Shown: piece by piece, positions 15,720 through 23,515 of the stretch | Layout: the number at the start of each line of letters is the position of its first letter | Position numbering within the stretch: position 1 is the first letter of the stretch | Origin: Oscillospiraceae bacterium | GTDB taxonomy: Bacteria; Bacillota; Clostridia; Oscillospirales; Ruminococcaceae | Assembly (NCBI GenBank): GCA_024684395.1 | Contig: JAIKWY010000077.1 | Coordinates: 1-47,030, forward strand | Length of the DNA stretch: 47,030 nt | Reading direction: 5' to 3' | The notes under the pieces: generated by a model | What the model was told of the DNA's origin: nothing | Database searches by the model: none | What the model saw: the letters and a program-made list of their open reading frames with translations, nothing else | Position numbers and translations under genes: made by a program

Positions 15720-16790
15720 TTATGAAGTCCGCACCCTGCGTCTGCTGATGTTGTTTGTGCGATAATACTCTTCTTTCCGGTCATACATCTCGTGCTCTGC
15801 TGTCTTCACAAGACCCGGAAGGTCGCTGCTTTCCTTGCTTCCTGCGGCAACACCAACGGAGATATGGTATTCCTTTTCCTCCAGTTTCCCGGTGATCCTG
15901 TCCATCTCCCGGCGGGTCTTTTCCAGCGAGCCGCTGGAAAGGACGACAACAAATTCATCTCCGCCGATCCGATAGGTATTGTCGCTGCCAAAGCTGTCGA
16001 TCAGGGCAGATGCCACGGTCTTCAGCATTTCATCGCCTGCCGCATGACCCTTGGTATTGTTCATCTCATGGAGACCGTTAACATCCGCATAGACGATCAC
16101 CATGCCCTCGACACTCTTTTCCGACTCTCTCAGGATCCGATCCTCATAGGTGTTCCGGTTTTTGGTTCCGGTCAGAACATCCGTCTCGCTCAGGTAGATG
16201 ATCCTGCCCTTATTGGCAAAGCCCTGGAATTTATCCCGCATCTGCACGATCTCGATCGCCATCGTCGCAACGCCGATCGGAATGCTGTTCCACATGTCAA
16301 TGACAGCGATGTCGGGCTTCTTGGAGATATGAGACACCACGTTCATGGCGATCAGCACCGCCAGTGTCAGGATGATCTGACGGATCGGTCTGTCAATGAA
16401 TAAAAACGGTGCCACCAGAAGCAGCGCCACAGCGACCACAGTGTTCACATCGTCATGCAGCATTGTGATCCTCATGGCGAACCCGTACATCACACACATG
16501 AACATGTAAAACAGCGGAAGCGTCAGCCCCGGTGTCCGATCCAGAACGACCTTCGCACAGAGAAAAATGATCGCTGTCAGGATCGCAAGGAGCGCATAAT
16601 AGTAATTGTAGGAGGGCTCGACCTTCTTTGAGAAAATATTGACAAAGACCATGATGACAAATACACAGGTGGCAATTGCGGAATAGATCATCAGGTTCCG
16701 TTTGTTATAGCCGATCCATTCCGTTCTGACTGAATCAAACGTCTCCGGATCCAATCCGGCGTAAATGAGAAGATTTTTGATTTTTTCCAA
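15720..16790 (-). CDS. Membrane-bound diguanylate cyclase (GGDEF)
   Basis: About 356 residues. Several transmembrane helices fill roughly residues 30-170 (MIYSAIATCVFVIMVFVNIF, YYALLAILTAIIFLC, LPLFYMFMCVMYGFAM, VVAVALLLVAPFLF, IILTLAVLIAMNVV). A GGDEF domain begins near DVLTGTKNRNTYEDR. The signature RIGGDEF is intact, as is VYADVNGLHEMNNTKGHAAGDEML. It should make cyclic di-GMP. I see no RxxD inhibitory site immediately upstream of GGDEF. The frame is open to a TTG at 16838, but a TTG at 16788-16790 has a perfect GGAGG five bases before it and gives MEKIKNLLIYAGLDPE, so that start is chosen. The gene is between mutS and a small membrane protein. Confidence 0.88.
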   Translation of the reverse strand: MEKIKNLLIYAGLDPETFDSVRTEWIGYNKRNLMIYSAIATCVFVIMVFVNIFSKKVEPSYNYYYALLAILTAIIFLCAKVVLDRTPGLTLPLFYMFMCVMYGFAMRITMLHDDVNTVVAVALLLVAPFLFIDRPIRQIILTLAVLIAMNVVSHISKKPDIAVIDMWNSIPIGVATMAIEIVQMRDKFQGFANKGRIIYLSETDVLTGTKNRNTYEDRILRESEKSVEGMVIVYADVNGLHEMNNTKGHAAGDEMLKTVASALIDSFGSDNTYRIGGDEFVVVLSSGSLEKTRREMDRITGKLEEKEYHISVGVAAGSKESSDLPGLVKTAEHEMYDRKEEYYRTNNISRRRVRTS

Positions 16791-16863
16791 ATTTTCCTCC
16801 GTTCCACCCGTATCCACCGAGCAGTATCTGATCGACAAGCAGCGCTCCGAAGCACCGGTACAT

Positions 16864-19488
16864 TTATTCCAGCATCCCCTGCAGATCTTCCAGGAACTCC
16901 CGGCATTCCTTGTCGGAGAGCTCCGCTAAATTCATTTGCCGCAGGCGCTTCGGGATCTGTGCCTCCTGCTGGGCAGCCAGTCCGAGCTGTTGTTCCTCCC
17001 CGGCGGTATGGTGCTTTGCCTGTTCCGCCTGCGTTTCGAGCCCCGCAAGGATGCCCCTTGCACGGTTCAGGACGGCATTCGGCAGACCGGCGAGCTTTGC
17101 CACGTCGATGCCGTAGCTGTCATCCGTGCCGCCCGGTACGATCTTCCGCAGGAAGCGGATGCCGTCACGCCCCTTGCGCACGGCGATGCTCAGGTTCTTC
17201 ACGCCCGGGAGCTCATCCTCCAAAGCGATAAGTTCATGGTAATGCGTGGCAAACATCGTCTTGCAGCCGAGGTTCTTCCCGGTGCAGATGTGCTCTGCCA
17301 CAGCCCTTGCGATGCTGATGCCGTCAAACGTGGACGTGCCCCGTCCGACCTCGTCGAGGATGACAAGGCTCTCCTTCGTGGCATGACGCAGGATGTCGGC
17401 GACCTCCTTCATTTCGACCATGAAGGTACTCTCGCCCGCCGCTAAGTCATCCGAAGCGCCCACACGGGTGAAGATGCGGTCTGCCACGGAGATGCGTGCC
17501 GAACGAGCCGGCACAAAGCTGCCGGTCTGCGCCATCAGCACAATGAGCGCCGTCTGACGCATATAGGTCGATTTACCGGACATATTCGGTCCTGTGATAA
17601 CGCTCAATCGGCAGGCGCCCGTGTCGAGATAGACGTCATTCGGGACGAAGACCTCCTCCTCGAGCACCTGCTCCACGACCGGGTGGCGCCCGTCGCAGAT
17701 CTGGAGCGTGCCGTCGAGCACGATGTCCGGCTTGCAGTAGTTGTTCTTCGCCGCCGTCTCCGCAAAGGACAGCAGCACGTCGAGCTCCGCCACCGCCGAT
17801 GCCGTCTCCTGGACACTCGCTAAAGCGCCGGCTAAAATATCCCGCACCTGGTTGTACAGCTCCTGTTCGAGCTGTAGCGCCTTGTCCTTGGCGCCGAGGA
17901 CGGTGTTTTCGGCGTCCTTCAGCTCCTCGGTGATATAGCGCTCGGCATTGGTGAGCGTCTGCTTGCGGATATAGTGCGCCGGTACCCTGTCGAGGTAAGA
18001 GCGCGTCACTTCGAGATAATAGCCGAACACCCGGTTGAAGCCGACCTTCATGTTCCTGATGCCGGTGCGCTCCCGCTCCTGCTCGCCGATCTGCTCGATG
18101 ATGCTGCTGCCGCCGTTCATCACGGAGCGCAGCCGGTCAAGATCAGGGTCGAAGCCCTCCCGGATGACACCGCCGTCCTTGGTCGTCACAGGCGGATCCT
18201 CCACGATGGAGCGGTCGATGAGGTCGGCGATCTTTTGCAGGTCGGAAATGCGGCTGTTCAGGCTTTTGAGCAGCGGGGTGTCTGAAAATGCTTCGAGCTG
18301 GTGTTTCAGCCCCGGCAGCTCCTGCGCCGTGGCACAGAGCGCCCGCAGATCACGGGGCGTTGCCTGCTTGTAGATGATGCGTGTCATGAGGCGTTCGAGG
18401 TCAAACATCCGGTCGAGCGCATCCGCAAGCCCGTCGGCGGCAAGCGTCTCCCGCATGAGCGCCTCCACGGCATTGAGCCGTGCGATGATGCGGGCAGGCG
18501 ACCGCAGCGGGCGTTCGAGCCAGGTCTTAAGCATCCGCTTGCCCATCGACGTGCGTGTCGCATCGAGCACCCAGAGGAGCGAGCCTTTTTTCTCGCCGGT
18601 GCGCATGGTTCTGGTCAGCTCCAGATTGCGCAGGGCGTTGTAATCGAGGGTCATGTACGCCGCCTGATCGTCGAGCTCGAGCGACGTAAAGCGCCCCGTT
18701 TCGAGCTTCTGTGTGTCGGCGATGTACTCAAACAGACCGCAGACCGCCGCCGTGCGGGCGCTTTCCTCCGGCAGACCGAGCATCCCGATCTCCGTGACGG
18801 AAAACTGCCGGCAGACGCACGCCGCCTGCACCTGCGGGTCAAAGCATACCGCATCCCGCAGCGCACAGGCGCATTTCAGCCGAATCCGCACAAAATCCCC
18901 GACCTCTTTCAGGTCGAGGAATGCCTCGTTGAAGATCAGCTCCGCGGGATTATAGCGGGAGAGCAGGTTGATCATGTCATCCTGCATCTGCTTGCCCTCC
19001 ACGGCATAGACTGCCGCCTCGCCGGTGGAAAGGTCGGCAAAGCAGAGCGCTGCGCCGTCCTGTCCGACATAAGCGCAGCAGAGAAAGTTATTGGAGGATT
19101 CGTCCAGCATGTCCTTTTCGATGACCGTACCGGGCGTGACGACACGGATGACCTCACGCTCGACCAGACCCTTGGCAAGCGCCGGATCCGTCATCTGCTC
19201 GCAGATGGCGACCCGGTAGCCCTTGTCGATCAGGCGCTTGATATACAGCTCGGCGCTGTGGTAGGGAACGCCGCACATGGGCGCACGCTCCTCGAGACCG
19301 CAGTCCCTGCCCGTCAGCGTCAGCTCGAGTTCTCTGGACACCCGGATGGCATCGTCAAAGAACATCTCATAGAAATCCCCGAGCCGGTAAAACAGCACGC
19401 AATGGGCATATTTCTGCTTGGTGTCGTAGTATTGCTGCATCATCGGGGAAAGCTGTTCCCGCTGGATATCCTTTAGTTCGAGTGCCAT
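16864..19488 (-). CDS. mutS: DNA mismatch repair protein MutS
   Basis: 874 residues. The mismatch-binding N-terminus reads LSPMMQQYYDTKQKYAHCVLFYRLGDFYEMFFDDA, with the Phe-x-Glu wedge (FYEMF). Connector, lever and clamp regions follow. The ATPase has Walker A GPNMSGKSTYMRQ near residue 625, then SDDLAAGESTFMVEMKEVADIL, the Walker B VILDEVGRGTSTFDG, and ATHYHEL. A Gln-rich C-terminal segment precedes a helical end. This is MutS1, the partner of the MutL encoded downstream. GAGG lies upstream of the ATG. It is the first gene of the run to ylmH. Confidence 0.97.
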   Translation of the reverse strand: MALELKDIQREQLSPMMQQYYDTKQKYAHCVLFYRLGDFYEMFFDDAIRVSRELELTLTGRDCGLEERAPMCGVPYHSAELYIKRLIDKGYRVAICEQMTDPALAKGLVEREVIRVVTPGTVIEKDMLDESSNNFLCCAYVGQDGAALCFADLSTGEAAVYAVEGKQMQDDMINLLSRYNPAELIFNEAFLDLKEVGDFVRIRLKCACALRDAVCFDPQVQAACVCRQFSVTEIGMLGLPEESARTAAVCGLFEYIADTQKLETGRFTSLELDDQAAYMTLDYNALRNLELTRTMRTGEKKGSLLWVLDATRTSMGKRMLKTWLERPLRSPARIIARLNAVEALMRETLAADGLADALDRMFDLERLMTRIIYKQATPRDLRALCATAQELPGLKHQLEAFSDTPLLKSLNSRISDLQKIADLIDRSIVEDPPVTTKDGGVIREGFDPDLDRLRSVMNGGSSIIEQIGEQERERTGIRNMKVGFNRVFGYYLEVTRSYLDRVPAHYIRKQTLTNAERYITEELKDAENTVLGAKDKALQLEQELYNQVRDILAGALASVQETASAVAELDVLLSFAETAAKNNYCKPDIVLDGTLQICDGRHPVVEQVLEEEVFVPNDVYLDTGACRLSVITGPNMSGKSTYMRQTALIVLMAQTGSFVPARSARISVADRIFTRVGASDDLAAGESTFMVEMKEVADILRHATKESLVILDEVGRGTSTFDGISIARAVAEHICTGKNLGCKTMFATHYHELIALEDELPGVKNLSIAVRKGRDGIRFLRKIVPGGTDDSYGIDVAKLAGLPNAVLNRARGILAGLETQAEQAKHHTAGEEQQLGLAAQQEAQIPKRLRQMNLAELSDKECREFLEDLQGMLE

Positions 19489-19508
19489 TCTGTTACCTCA
19501 AATCTTGT

Positions 19509-19538
19509 TTTATAGTACGGATCTCAAAATGTAAACAA
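19509..19538 (-). promoter_or_regulatory. Weak candidate promoter of mutS
   Basis: On the minus strand TTGTTT (19533-19538) is followed after 18 bases by TATAAA (19509-19514), just upstream of the mutS ribosome site. Both hexamers are imperfect and the start would leave a very short leader. Confidence 0.35.
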
Positions 19539-19548
19539 GCGTACAGAA

Positions 19549-19640
19549 GCCGCCCCCTCCGCCGCCGTTCGGCGGCACCTCCCCCACGTTGTGGGGGAGG
19601 AAGGGTTTTAAGGGGGCTGCGCCCCCTTAACCCGCTTTTC
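19549..19640. repeat. Three-hairpin intergenic repeat
   Basis: This gap between ylbF and mutS contains three stems in a row: GCCGCCG/CGGCGGC near 19561-19576, CCTCCCCCAC/GTGGGGGAGG (19578-19600) with a GTT loop, and TTAAGGGGGC/GCCCCCTTAA (about 19608-19630) with a TGC loop. The last part, 19603-19640, has a diverged copy on the minus strand at 31341-31377. The remaining bases up to 19697 are AT-rich with no gene. Confidence 0.75.
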
Positions 19641-19697
19641 TACTAACGTTTTAGGGAGCGTAAAACTTCTAACTACTAATCACTATCACTGACCACT

Positions 19698-20105
19698 TCA
19701 ATGGCACCCGCCGCAGGAGCCGCAATCGCCGGTGCAGGAAGCGGTCGTCACGTCGATGCTGTCCGGATCCACGCCGTTGGAGGACATGGAGATGACCGTA
19801 TTGATCTGGCTCATCAGCTCGTCAAAGCCGGTCTTGGCGGCATTGTAGGCGATCATGCGGGGATTTTCCATGATGAGCTTGTAGCTGGACTTGATGGACT
19901 CGTTGAGCTCCTGTACCTTGTCGTCATCCTTGTCGGGCTTGGCGATCTCCATCTGGAGCTGCACACGGGTGTTGTTGAAGCCCTTGATGAGGTTCTGGAG
20001 CTGCTCGTCCTCGTCATTTGCCTGACGTGCCAGCATATAGGCGATATAGCGGTCATCCTGCTGGATGGCTTTGCCGAGTTCACGGGTCATTTCGATGATA
20101 TCCAT
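19698..20105 (-). CDS. ylbF: YlbF/YmcA-family regulator with a Cys-rich tail
   Basis: 135 residues. The helical YlbF core reads MDIIEMTRELGKAIQQDDRYIAYMLARQANDEDEQLQNLIKGFNNTR through ELMSQINTVIS. The tail CTGDCGSCGGCH holds four Cys and a His. In Bacillus, YlbF (RicF) works with YmcA and YaaT in a complex carrying iron-sulphur clusters that steers RNase Y and affects competence, sporulation and biofilm. The tail could supply cluster ligands. The ATG at 20103-20105 with AAAGGAG upstream is used; the frame is open nine codons further. It is adjacent to miaB and mutS, a common clostridial order. Confidence 0.85.
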   Translation of the reverse strand: MDIIEMTRELGKAIQQDDRYIAYMLARQANDEDEQLQNLIKGFNNTRVQLQMEIAKPDKDDDKVQELNESIKSSYKLIMENPRMIAYNAAKTGFDELMSQINTVISMSSNGVDPDSIDVTTASCTGDCGSCGGCH

Positions 20106-20170
20106 AGTGGTTCTCCTTTCGATTCGGATCAATGATAAATCGTTTTGCCGGTATCAAAACGGCTATTCAC

Positions 20171-20207
20171 CGTACTTCTTCCCCGCCTACTGCGGGGAAG
20201 AAGTACG
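20171..20207. repeat. 16-pair perfect palindrome after miaB
   Basis: CGTACTTCTTCCCCGC (20171-20186) pairs exactly with 20192-20207, with loop CTACT. It begins three bases after the miaB stop. No U-tract follows on the minus strand (GTGAATAG), so it is an unusual terminator or an mRNA 3'-end stabiliser. Confidence 0.7.
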
Positions 20208-20209
20208 CA

Positions 20210-21604
20210 TTAGTTTGTTAGTACGCCGGATAATGCGCCGCTGTGGCTTTCGGTGATCTCTACATCCACGAAGCTGCCGATCAGTGCGGCATCTCCGGTA
20301 AATTCCACCAGCATATTCTCCGAGCTGCGCCCGGTGACAGAGCCGGGGCGCTTCTTGCTCTCGCCGTCCACCAACACACGCAGTGTCCTGCCGACAAAGC
20401 GCTTGTTGTTCTCCACGGCGATCTCCCGCTGCAACGCAAGCAGCCGCTGCATCCGGGCGCTCTTCTCCGCATCGGTCACGGGATCGTCCATCAGCGCCGC
20501 CTTCGTGCCGGTGCGCTTGGAATAGATGAAGGAATACATGTTGTCGAAGCGCACACGGCGCACAAGTTCGAGCGTCGCCTCAAAATCCGCCTCGCTCTCG
20601 TCCGGGAAGCCGACGATCAGGTCGGTCGTCAGAGAGAAATCCGGGCATTTCGAGCGGATGTAGTCCACCTGCGAGAGGTATTTTTCCACGGTATAGCGCC
20701 GGTTCATGCGCTGTAACACGTCATTGCTCCCCGACTGCACCGGCAGATGCAGATGCTTTGCCACATGGCTGCATTCGAGGATGGCATCCATCAGCGCCGG
20801 GGTGGCGTCCTTCGGATGCGAGGACATGAACCGGATCCAGAAGTCGCCCGGGATCTTCTCGATCTCCCGCAGCAGACCCGGGAAGTCCGTCCCGTCCGCC
20901 GGCGTGAAGGAATTGACATTCTGCCCGAGGAGCATGATCTCCTTGTAGCCGGCTCCTACCAGCTCCCGCACCTCGGAGAGGATCGCCGCCTGTGTGCGGC
21001 TGCGCTCCCTGCCACGGACATAGGGCACGATGCAGTAGGTGCAGAAATTGTTGCAGCCGTACATGATCGGCACGGCTGCCTTGAAGCGGCTTTCCCGGCG
21101 GGTCGGAACGCCCTCTGGGATGTCGGTATAGGTCTCTGTATCATAGGCATGGCGCTGCCCGTGCATCTTCGCATAGAGCATCTGCGGCAGACGCTGCACG
21201 GCAGACGAGCCGAGCACGATATCCACATACGGATAGGAGCGCCGGATCTTCTCCGCCACGGTCTCCTGTGCCGTCATGCAGCCGGTCACACAGAGGATGA
21301 GGGCGGGGTTGTCTGTTTTGAGGTGCTTGATGCTGCCGATGGTGCCGAAGACACGATCCTCCGCATTTTCACGCACGGCGCAGGTGTTATATAATATGAG
21401 AGAAGCCTTCTCCGGATCCTCGGTCATGCCGTAGCCCATCGCTTCAAGCAGACCTGTGAGCTTCTCGCCGTCCGCCACATTGAGCTGACAGCCGAAGCTG
21501 TGCAGATAGGCAAGCGGCTGCTCCGGTCGCTGTGCGAGCCATTCCCGCACGGTGCGGATGCATTCCTCTGTCTCCGGGAGTCCCGCAAGCTGCGGATCTG
21601 TCAC
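20210..21604 (-). CDS. miaB: tRNA-2-methylthio-N6-dimethylallyladenosine synthase
   Basis: 464 residues. The N-terminal UPF0004 domain holds three cluster Cys: SFGCQLNVADGEK, NTCAVRENAEDRVFG and CVTGCMTAQE. The radical SAM motif is CNNFCTYCIVPYVRGRERSR, with the CxxxCxxC Cys. GYKEIMLLGQNVNSF and LHLPVQSGSNDVLQRMNRRYT are MiaB-specific. A TRAM domain closes the protein (LRVLVDGESKKRPGSVTGRSSENMLVEF). It adds a methylthio group to the i6A37 made by MiaA. The start is GTG (21602-21604), with AAAGGAG upstream. The ylbF gene follows after about 100 bases. Confidence 0.95.
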   Translation of the reverse strand: MTDPQLAGLPETEECIRTVREWLAQRPEQPLAYLHSFGCQLNVADGEKLTGLLEAMGYGMTEDPEKASLILYNTCAVRENAEDRVFGTIGSIKHLKTDNPALILCVTGCMTAQETVAEKIRRSYPYVDIVLGSSAVQRLPQMLYAKMHGQRHAYDTETYTDIPEGVPTRRESRFKAAVPIMYGCNNFCTYCIVPYVRGRERSRTQAAILSEVRELVGAGYKEIMLLGQNVNSFTPADGTDFPGLLREIEKIPGDFWIRFMSSHPKDATPALMDAILECSHVAKHLHLPVQSGSNDVLQRMNRRYTVEKYLSQVDYIRSKCPDFSLTTDLIVGFPDESEADFEATLELVRRVRFDNMYSFIYSKRTGTKAALMDDPVTDAEKSARMQRLLALQREIAVENNKRFVGRTLRVLVDGESKKRPGSVTGRSSENMLVEFTGDAALIGSFVDVEITESHSGALSGVLTN

Positions 21605-21650
21605 GCCGGATCACTCCTTTCCGTTATCGCTGAAATACGTGTTCCCGGTC

Positions 21651-22001
21651 TCATTCGATCGACCGGACAACACAGCCGGTGTCCTCCACTGCCTTCTTGA
21701 TGGCAGCGAGCACGGATAGATCGGGCTCACCGCTGTAGCGGATCACCACGGTCCCCTCACCGGGATCTGTTTCGGATGTCATATTCTCAAATCGTGCCAG
21801 TGCAGCCTCCACCGCATCGGCTTGCGCATCGGAATCCATGCCCTCGACTTCGAGCACATAGAACCCGCCGCCCATGACCGGTTCGGTCTCTGTTTCACGC
21901 CGCAGGGAAGGGAACCGGAACCCTTCCGGCAGGAACGCCATCACCGCCAGCACAGCTGCCCCGATGATGCACAGGATCCCGCATATCAGCAATATTGTCA
22001 T
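21651..22001 (-). CDS. Membrane-anchored ferredoxin-fold (HMA-like) protein lacking CxxC
   Basis: 116 residues. An N-terminal hydrophobic helix (TILLICGILCIIGAAVLAVMAFL) is followed by a short linker and a C-terminal domain of about 70 residues with the layout of heavy-metal-associated domains: FYVLEVEGMDSDAQADAVEAALARFE, TVVIRYSGEPDLSVLAAIKKAVEDTGCVVRSIE. In HMA domains the loop after the first strand reads GMTCxxC; here it is GMDSDAQ, without either Cys, so metal transfer in the usual way is unlikely. The ATG at 21999-22001 has AGGAGG upstream; the longer frame is not supported. It lies upstream of miaB on the same strand, about 50 bases apart. Function unknown; fold assignment is by pattern only. 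Confidence 0.6.
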   Translation of the reverse strand: MTILLICGILCIIGAAVLAVMAFLPEGFRFPSLRRETETEPVMGGGFYVLEVEGMDSDAQADAVEAALARFENMTSETDPGEGTVVIRYSGEPDLSVLAAIKKAVEDTGCVVRSIE

Positions 22002-22129
22002 ACATAGCCTCCTTAGCGTCCGCCTTCCCGCAGACTGCTTTACTATTATACCATATCTTTCAGAAAATTTCAAGATGCAGCACAGAGGAAATCCACAGTG
22101 CCAGATCCCGGTCGCTCCCGCCTTTCAGG

Positions 22130-22245
22130 GAAGCCTATTTTTAGGAAACCGGGTGCAGAGGCGCCAGCCCCTGCGAAAACAGCCCCTCCCCGGGGAGGGA
22201 ATGGGGGTGGGGTGGAAAAGGATGCTTTTCCTATTATTTGAGCCT
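22130..22245. other. GC-rich non-coding stretch with palindromes
   Basis: This part of the 362-base gap between 22001 and 22364 has no supported gene. It contains a near-hairpin GCAGAGGC/GCCCCTGC near 22155-22174 and CCCTCCCC/GGGGAGGG near 22184-22199, followed by a G-rich run. The composition differs from coding DNA and resembles dispersed intergenic repeats. I cannot define its borders. Confidence 0.4.
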
Positions 22246-22280
22246 GCAAAACGGGGCTCCGTGCTCGCAAGATCCCCCGC

Positions 22281-22309
22281 TTGACATTACCTCCAAACTG
22301 TGCTACAAT
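22281..22309 (+). promoter_or_regulatory. Promoter of the PP2C gene
   Basis: TTGACA (22281-22286) and TACAAT (22304-22309) are 17 bases apart, and TGC precedes the -10. Transcription would begin near 22316, giving a leader of about 48 bases with a GGAGG site. Confidence 0.85.
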
Positions 22310-22363
22310 ATAAAAGCACAACTGTAAGCGATAGATTCCATGACCCGGGAGGTGAGACAAAAA

Positions 22364-23365
22364 ATGGCAAAAGAACAGGCGGTATTCAAGCACAGCAGCT
22401 ACCGCCGCACCGGCACATCCCATACAGAACGCGGCAAGAACTGCGAGGATCATGCCGTGACAGCCTGCGACCCGGTGACGGGCGTGACCGGAGCGGTACT
22501 GTGTGACGGCGCAGGCTCCTGCACCTATGCACGGGAGGGCGCCGTGGCAGTGGCAGAAGCCGTGCTGCCGACGCTCATCGGGATGTTCGACCGCTTTTAT
22601 GAGATGCCCGAGGATCATGCCGCCGAAAACCTCCTTGAAGAGGCAAGAGCCGCCGTCCGCCGCAAGGCAGGCGAGCTCGAATGCTCCGTGCAGTCACTTG
22701 CCTGCACGATGCTCTGCGCCGCACTGGCACCGGACGGACGGTATCTTTTCTTCCATGTGGGCGACGGACTGATCGCCGCATGGGATCCGAAGTCAGGCTG
22801 CCGCATCCTGTCGCAGTATCTGCATACCATTGCACTGAACTTCACGACCTTTGTGACCATCCCCGATACGGAATACAATTTCGGCAGAGGCTGCGGCGAC
22901 ATCGGCGCTTTCCTGCTGACCAGCGACGGCCCCGAGCAGATGCTGGTGCAGAACGGTACCCTCTCCGAGCGTGCCGAGCTCCTGTTGCAGGCGGGATGCC
23001 TGTTTTCCGAGGATCGGATGCAGCGTGAGCTGAACAATATCACCAACCAGCTCCAGAGCGAGGGCATGTATGACGATGCCTCCTTCGCAGTGATCGGCAA
23101 CAAACACTGTGCGTGCGATCTGTTCCGGACGATGGAGCCCGATCTGCGGAGCCTGCTGTTTTTCGTGCCGGAAACAGCACCACGCCGGGTGATCGACCAG
23201 CTCGGCGGCGTGTTCGGGATCTTAGCCGACCACGGCGGCAGCATCTCCGAAAAGGCGATGACCCGTGAGCTGCGTACCCATTCCGACACCCGTACAAGAG
23301 CAAAGCTCGAAAATCTCCTTGCAGCGGGGATCATCACACGGGAAAACGGAAAGTATTATTTCTGA
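22364..23365 (+). CDS. PP2C-family protein phosphatase with C-terminal helical (wHTH-like) domain
   Basis: 333 residues. The first about 240 match a metal-dependent Ser/Thr phosphatase: CEDHAV, AVLCDGAGSCTYAREGA (DGxG metal site), SLACTMLCAAL, LFFHVGDGLIAAWD, FLLTSDGPEQMLV and DDASFAVIG (final Asp pair). All key acidic motifs appear present, so activity is likely. The last about 70 residues (LGGVFGILADHGGSISEKAMTREL, LENLLAAGIITRENGKYYF) look like a winged helix. This could be a regulatory or DNA/protein-binding module. The ATG at 22364 follows GGAGGTGAG. No cognate kinase lies beside it. The next gene, on the same strand, is a lysozyme-like lipoprotein. Confidence 0.82.
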   Translation: MAKEQAVFKHSSYRRTGTSHTERGKNCEDHAVTACDPVTGVTGAVLCDGAGSCTYAREGAVAVAEAVLPTLIGMFDRFYEMPEDHAAENLLEEARAAVRRKAGELECSVQSLACTMLCAALAPDGRYLFFHVGDGLIAAWDPKSGCRILSQYLHTIALNFTTFVTIPDTEYNFGRGCGDIGAFLLTSDGPEQMLVQNGTLSERAELLLQAGCLFSEDRMQRELNNITNQLQSEGMYDDASFAVIGNKHCACDLFRTMEPDLRSLLFFVPETAPRRVIDQLGGVFGILADHGGSISEKAMTRELRTHSDTRTRAKLENLLAAGIITRENGKYYF

Positions 23366-23415
23366 TCAGCATCTCTGAAAAACATGCATTTTCCTTTTCT
23401 GCAAAAGGGAAATAG

Positions 23416-23446
23416 CTCAGGTATGCGGCTCCGCCGCATACCTGAG
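23416..23446. repeat. 14-pair perfect palindrome with a 3-base loop
   Basis: CTCAGGTATGCGGC (23416-23429), loop TCC, then its exact complement to 23446. No U-tract follows. Like the palindrome at 20171 it lies just after a gene end, and may be an REP-like element or processing barrier. Confidence 0.65.
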
Positions 23447-23458
23447 AATGATACTGCC

Positions 23459-23492
23459 GGGAGCTCTGAAAGCTGCTTTCAGGGCTCCCTTT
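23459..23492 (+). terminator. Hairpin between PP2C and GH25 genes
   Basis: GGGAGCTCTGAAAG (23459-23472) pairs with CTTTCAGGGCTCCC (23476-23489), one G-U pair, loop CTG, followed by TTTC and then an A-run. It probably ends the PP2C transcript, or weakens read-through into the lipoprotein gene whose ATG is at 23516. Confidence 0.6.
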
Positions 23493-23515
23493 CAAAAAAA
23501 GAGAGGAGTGACAGC

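Noticed and set aside
22002-22340. Small gene in the gap before the PP2C gene
   Set aside because: Frames there have no ribosome site, and their translations are biased by GC-rich repeats.
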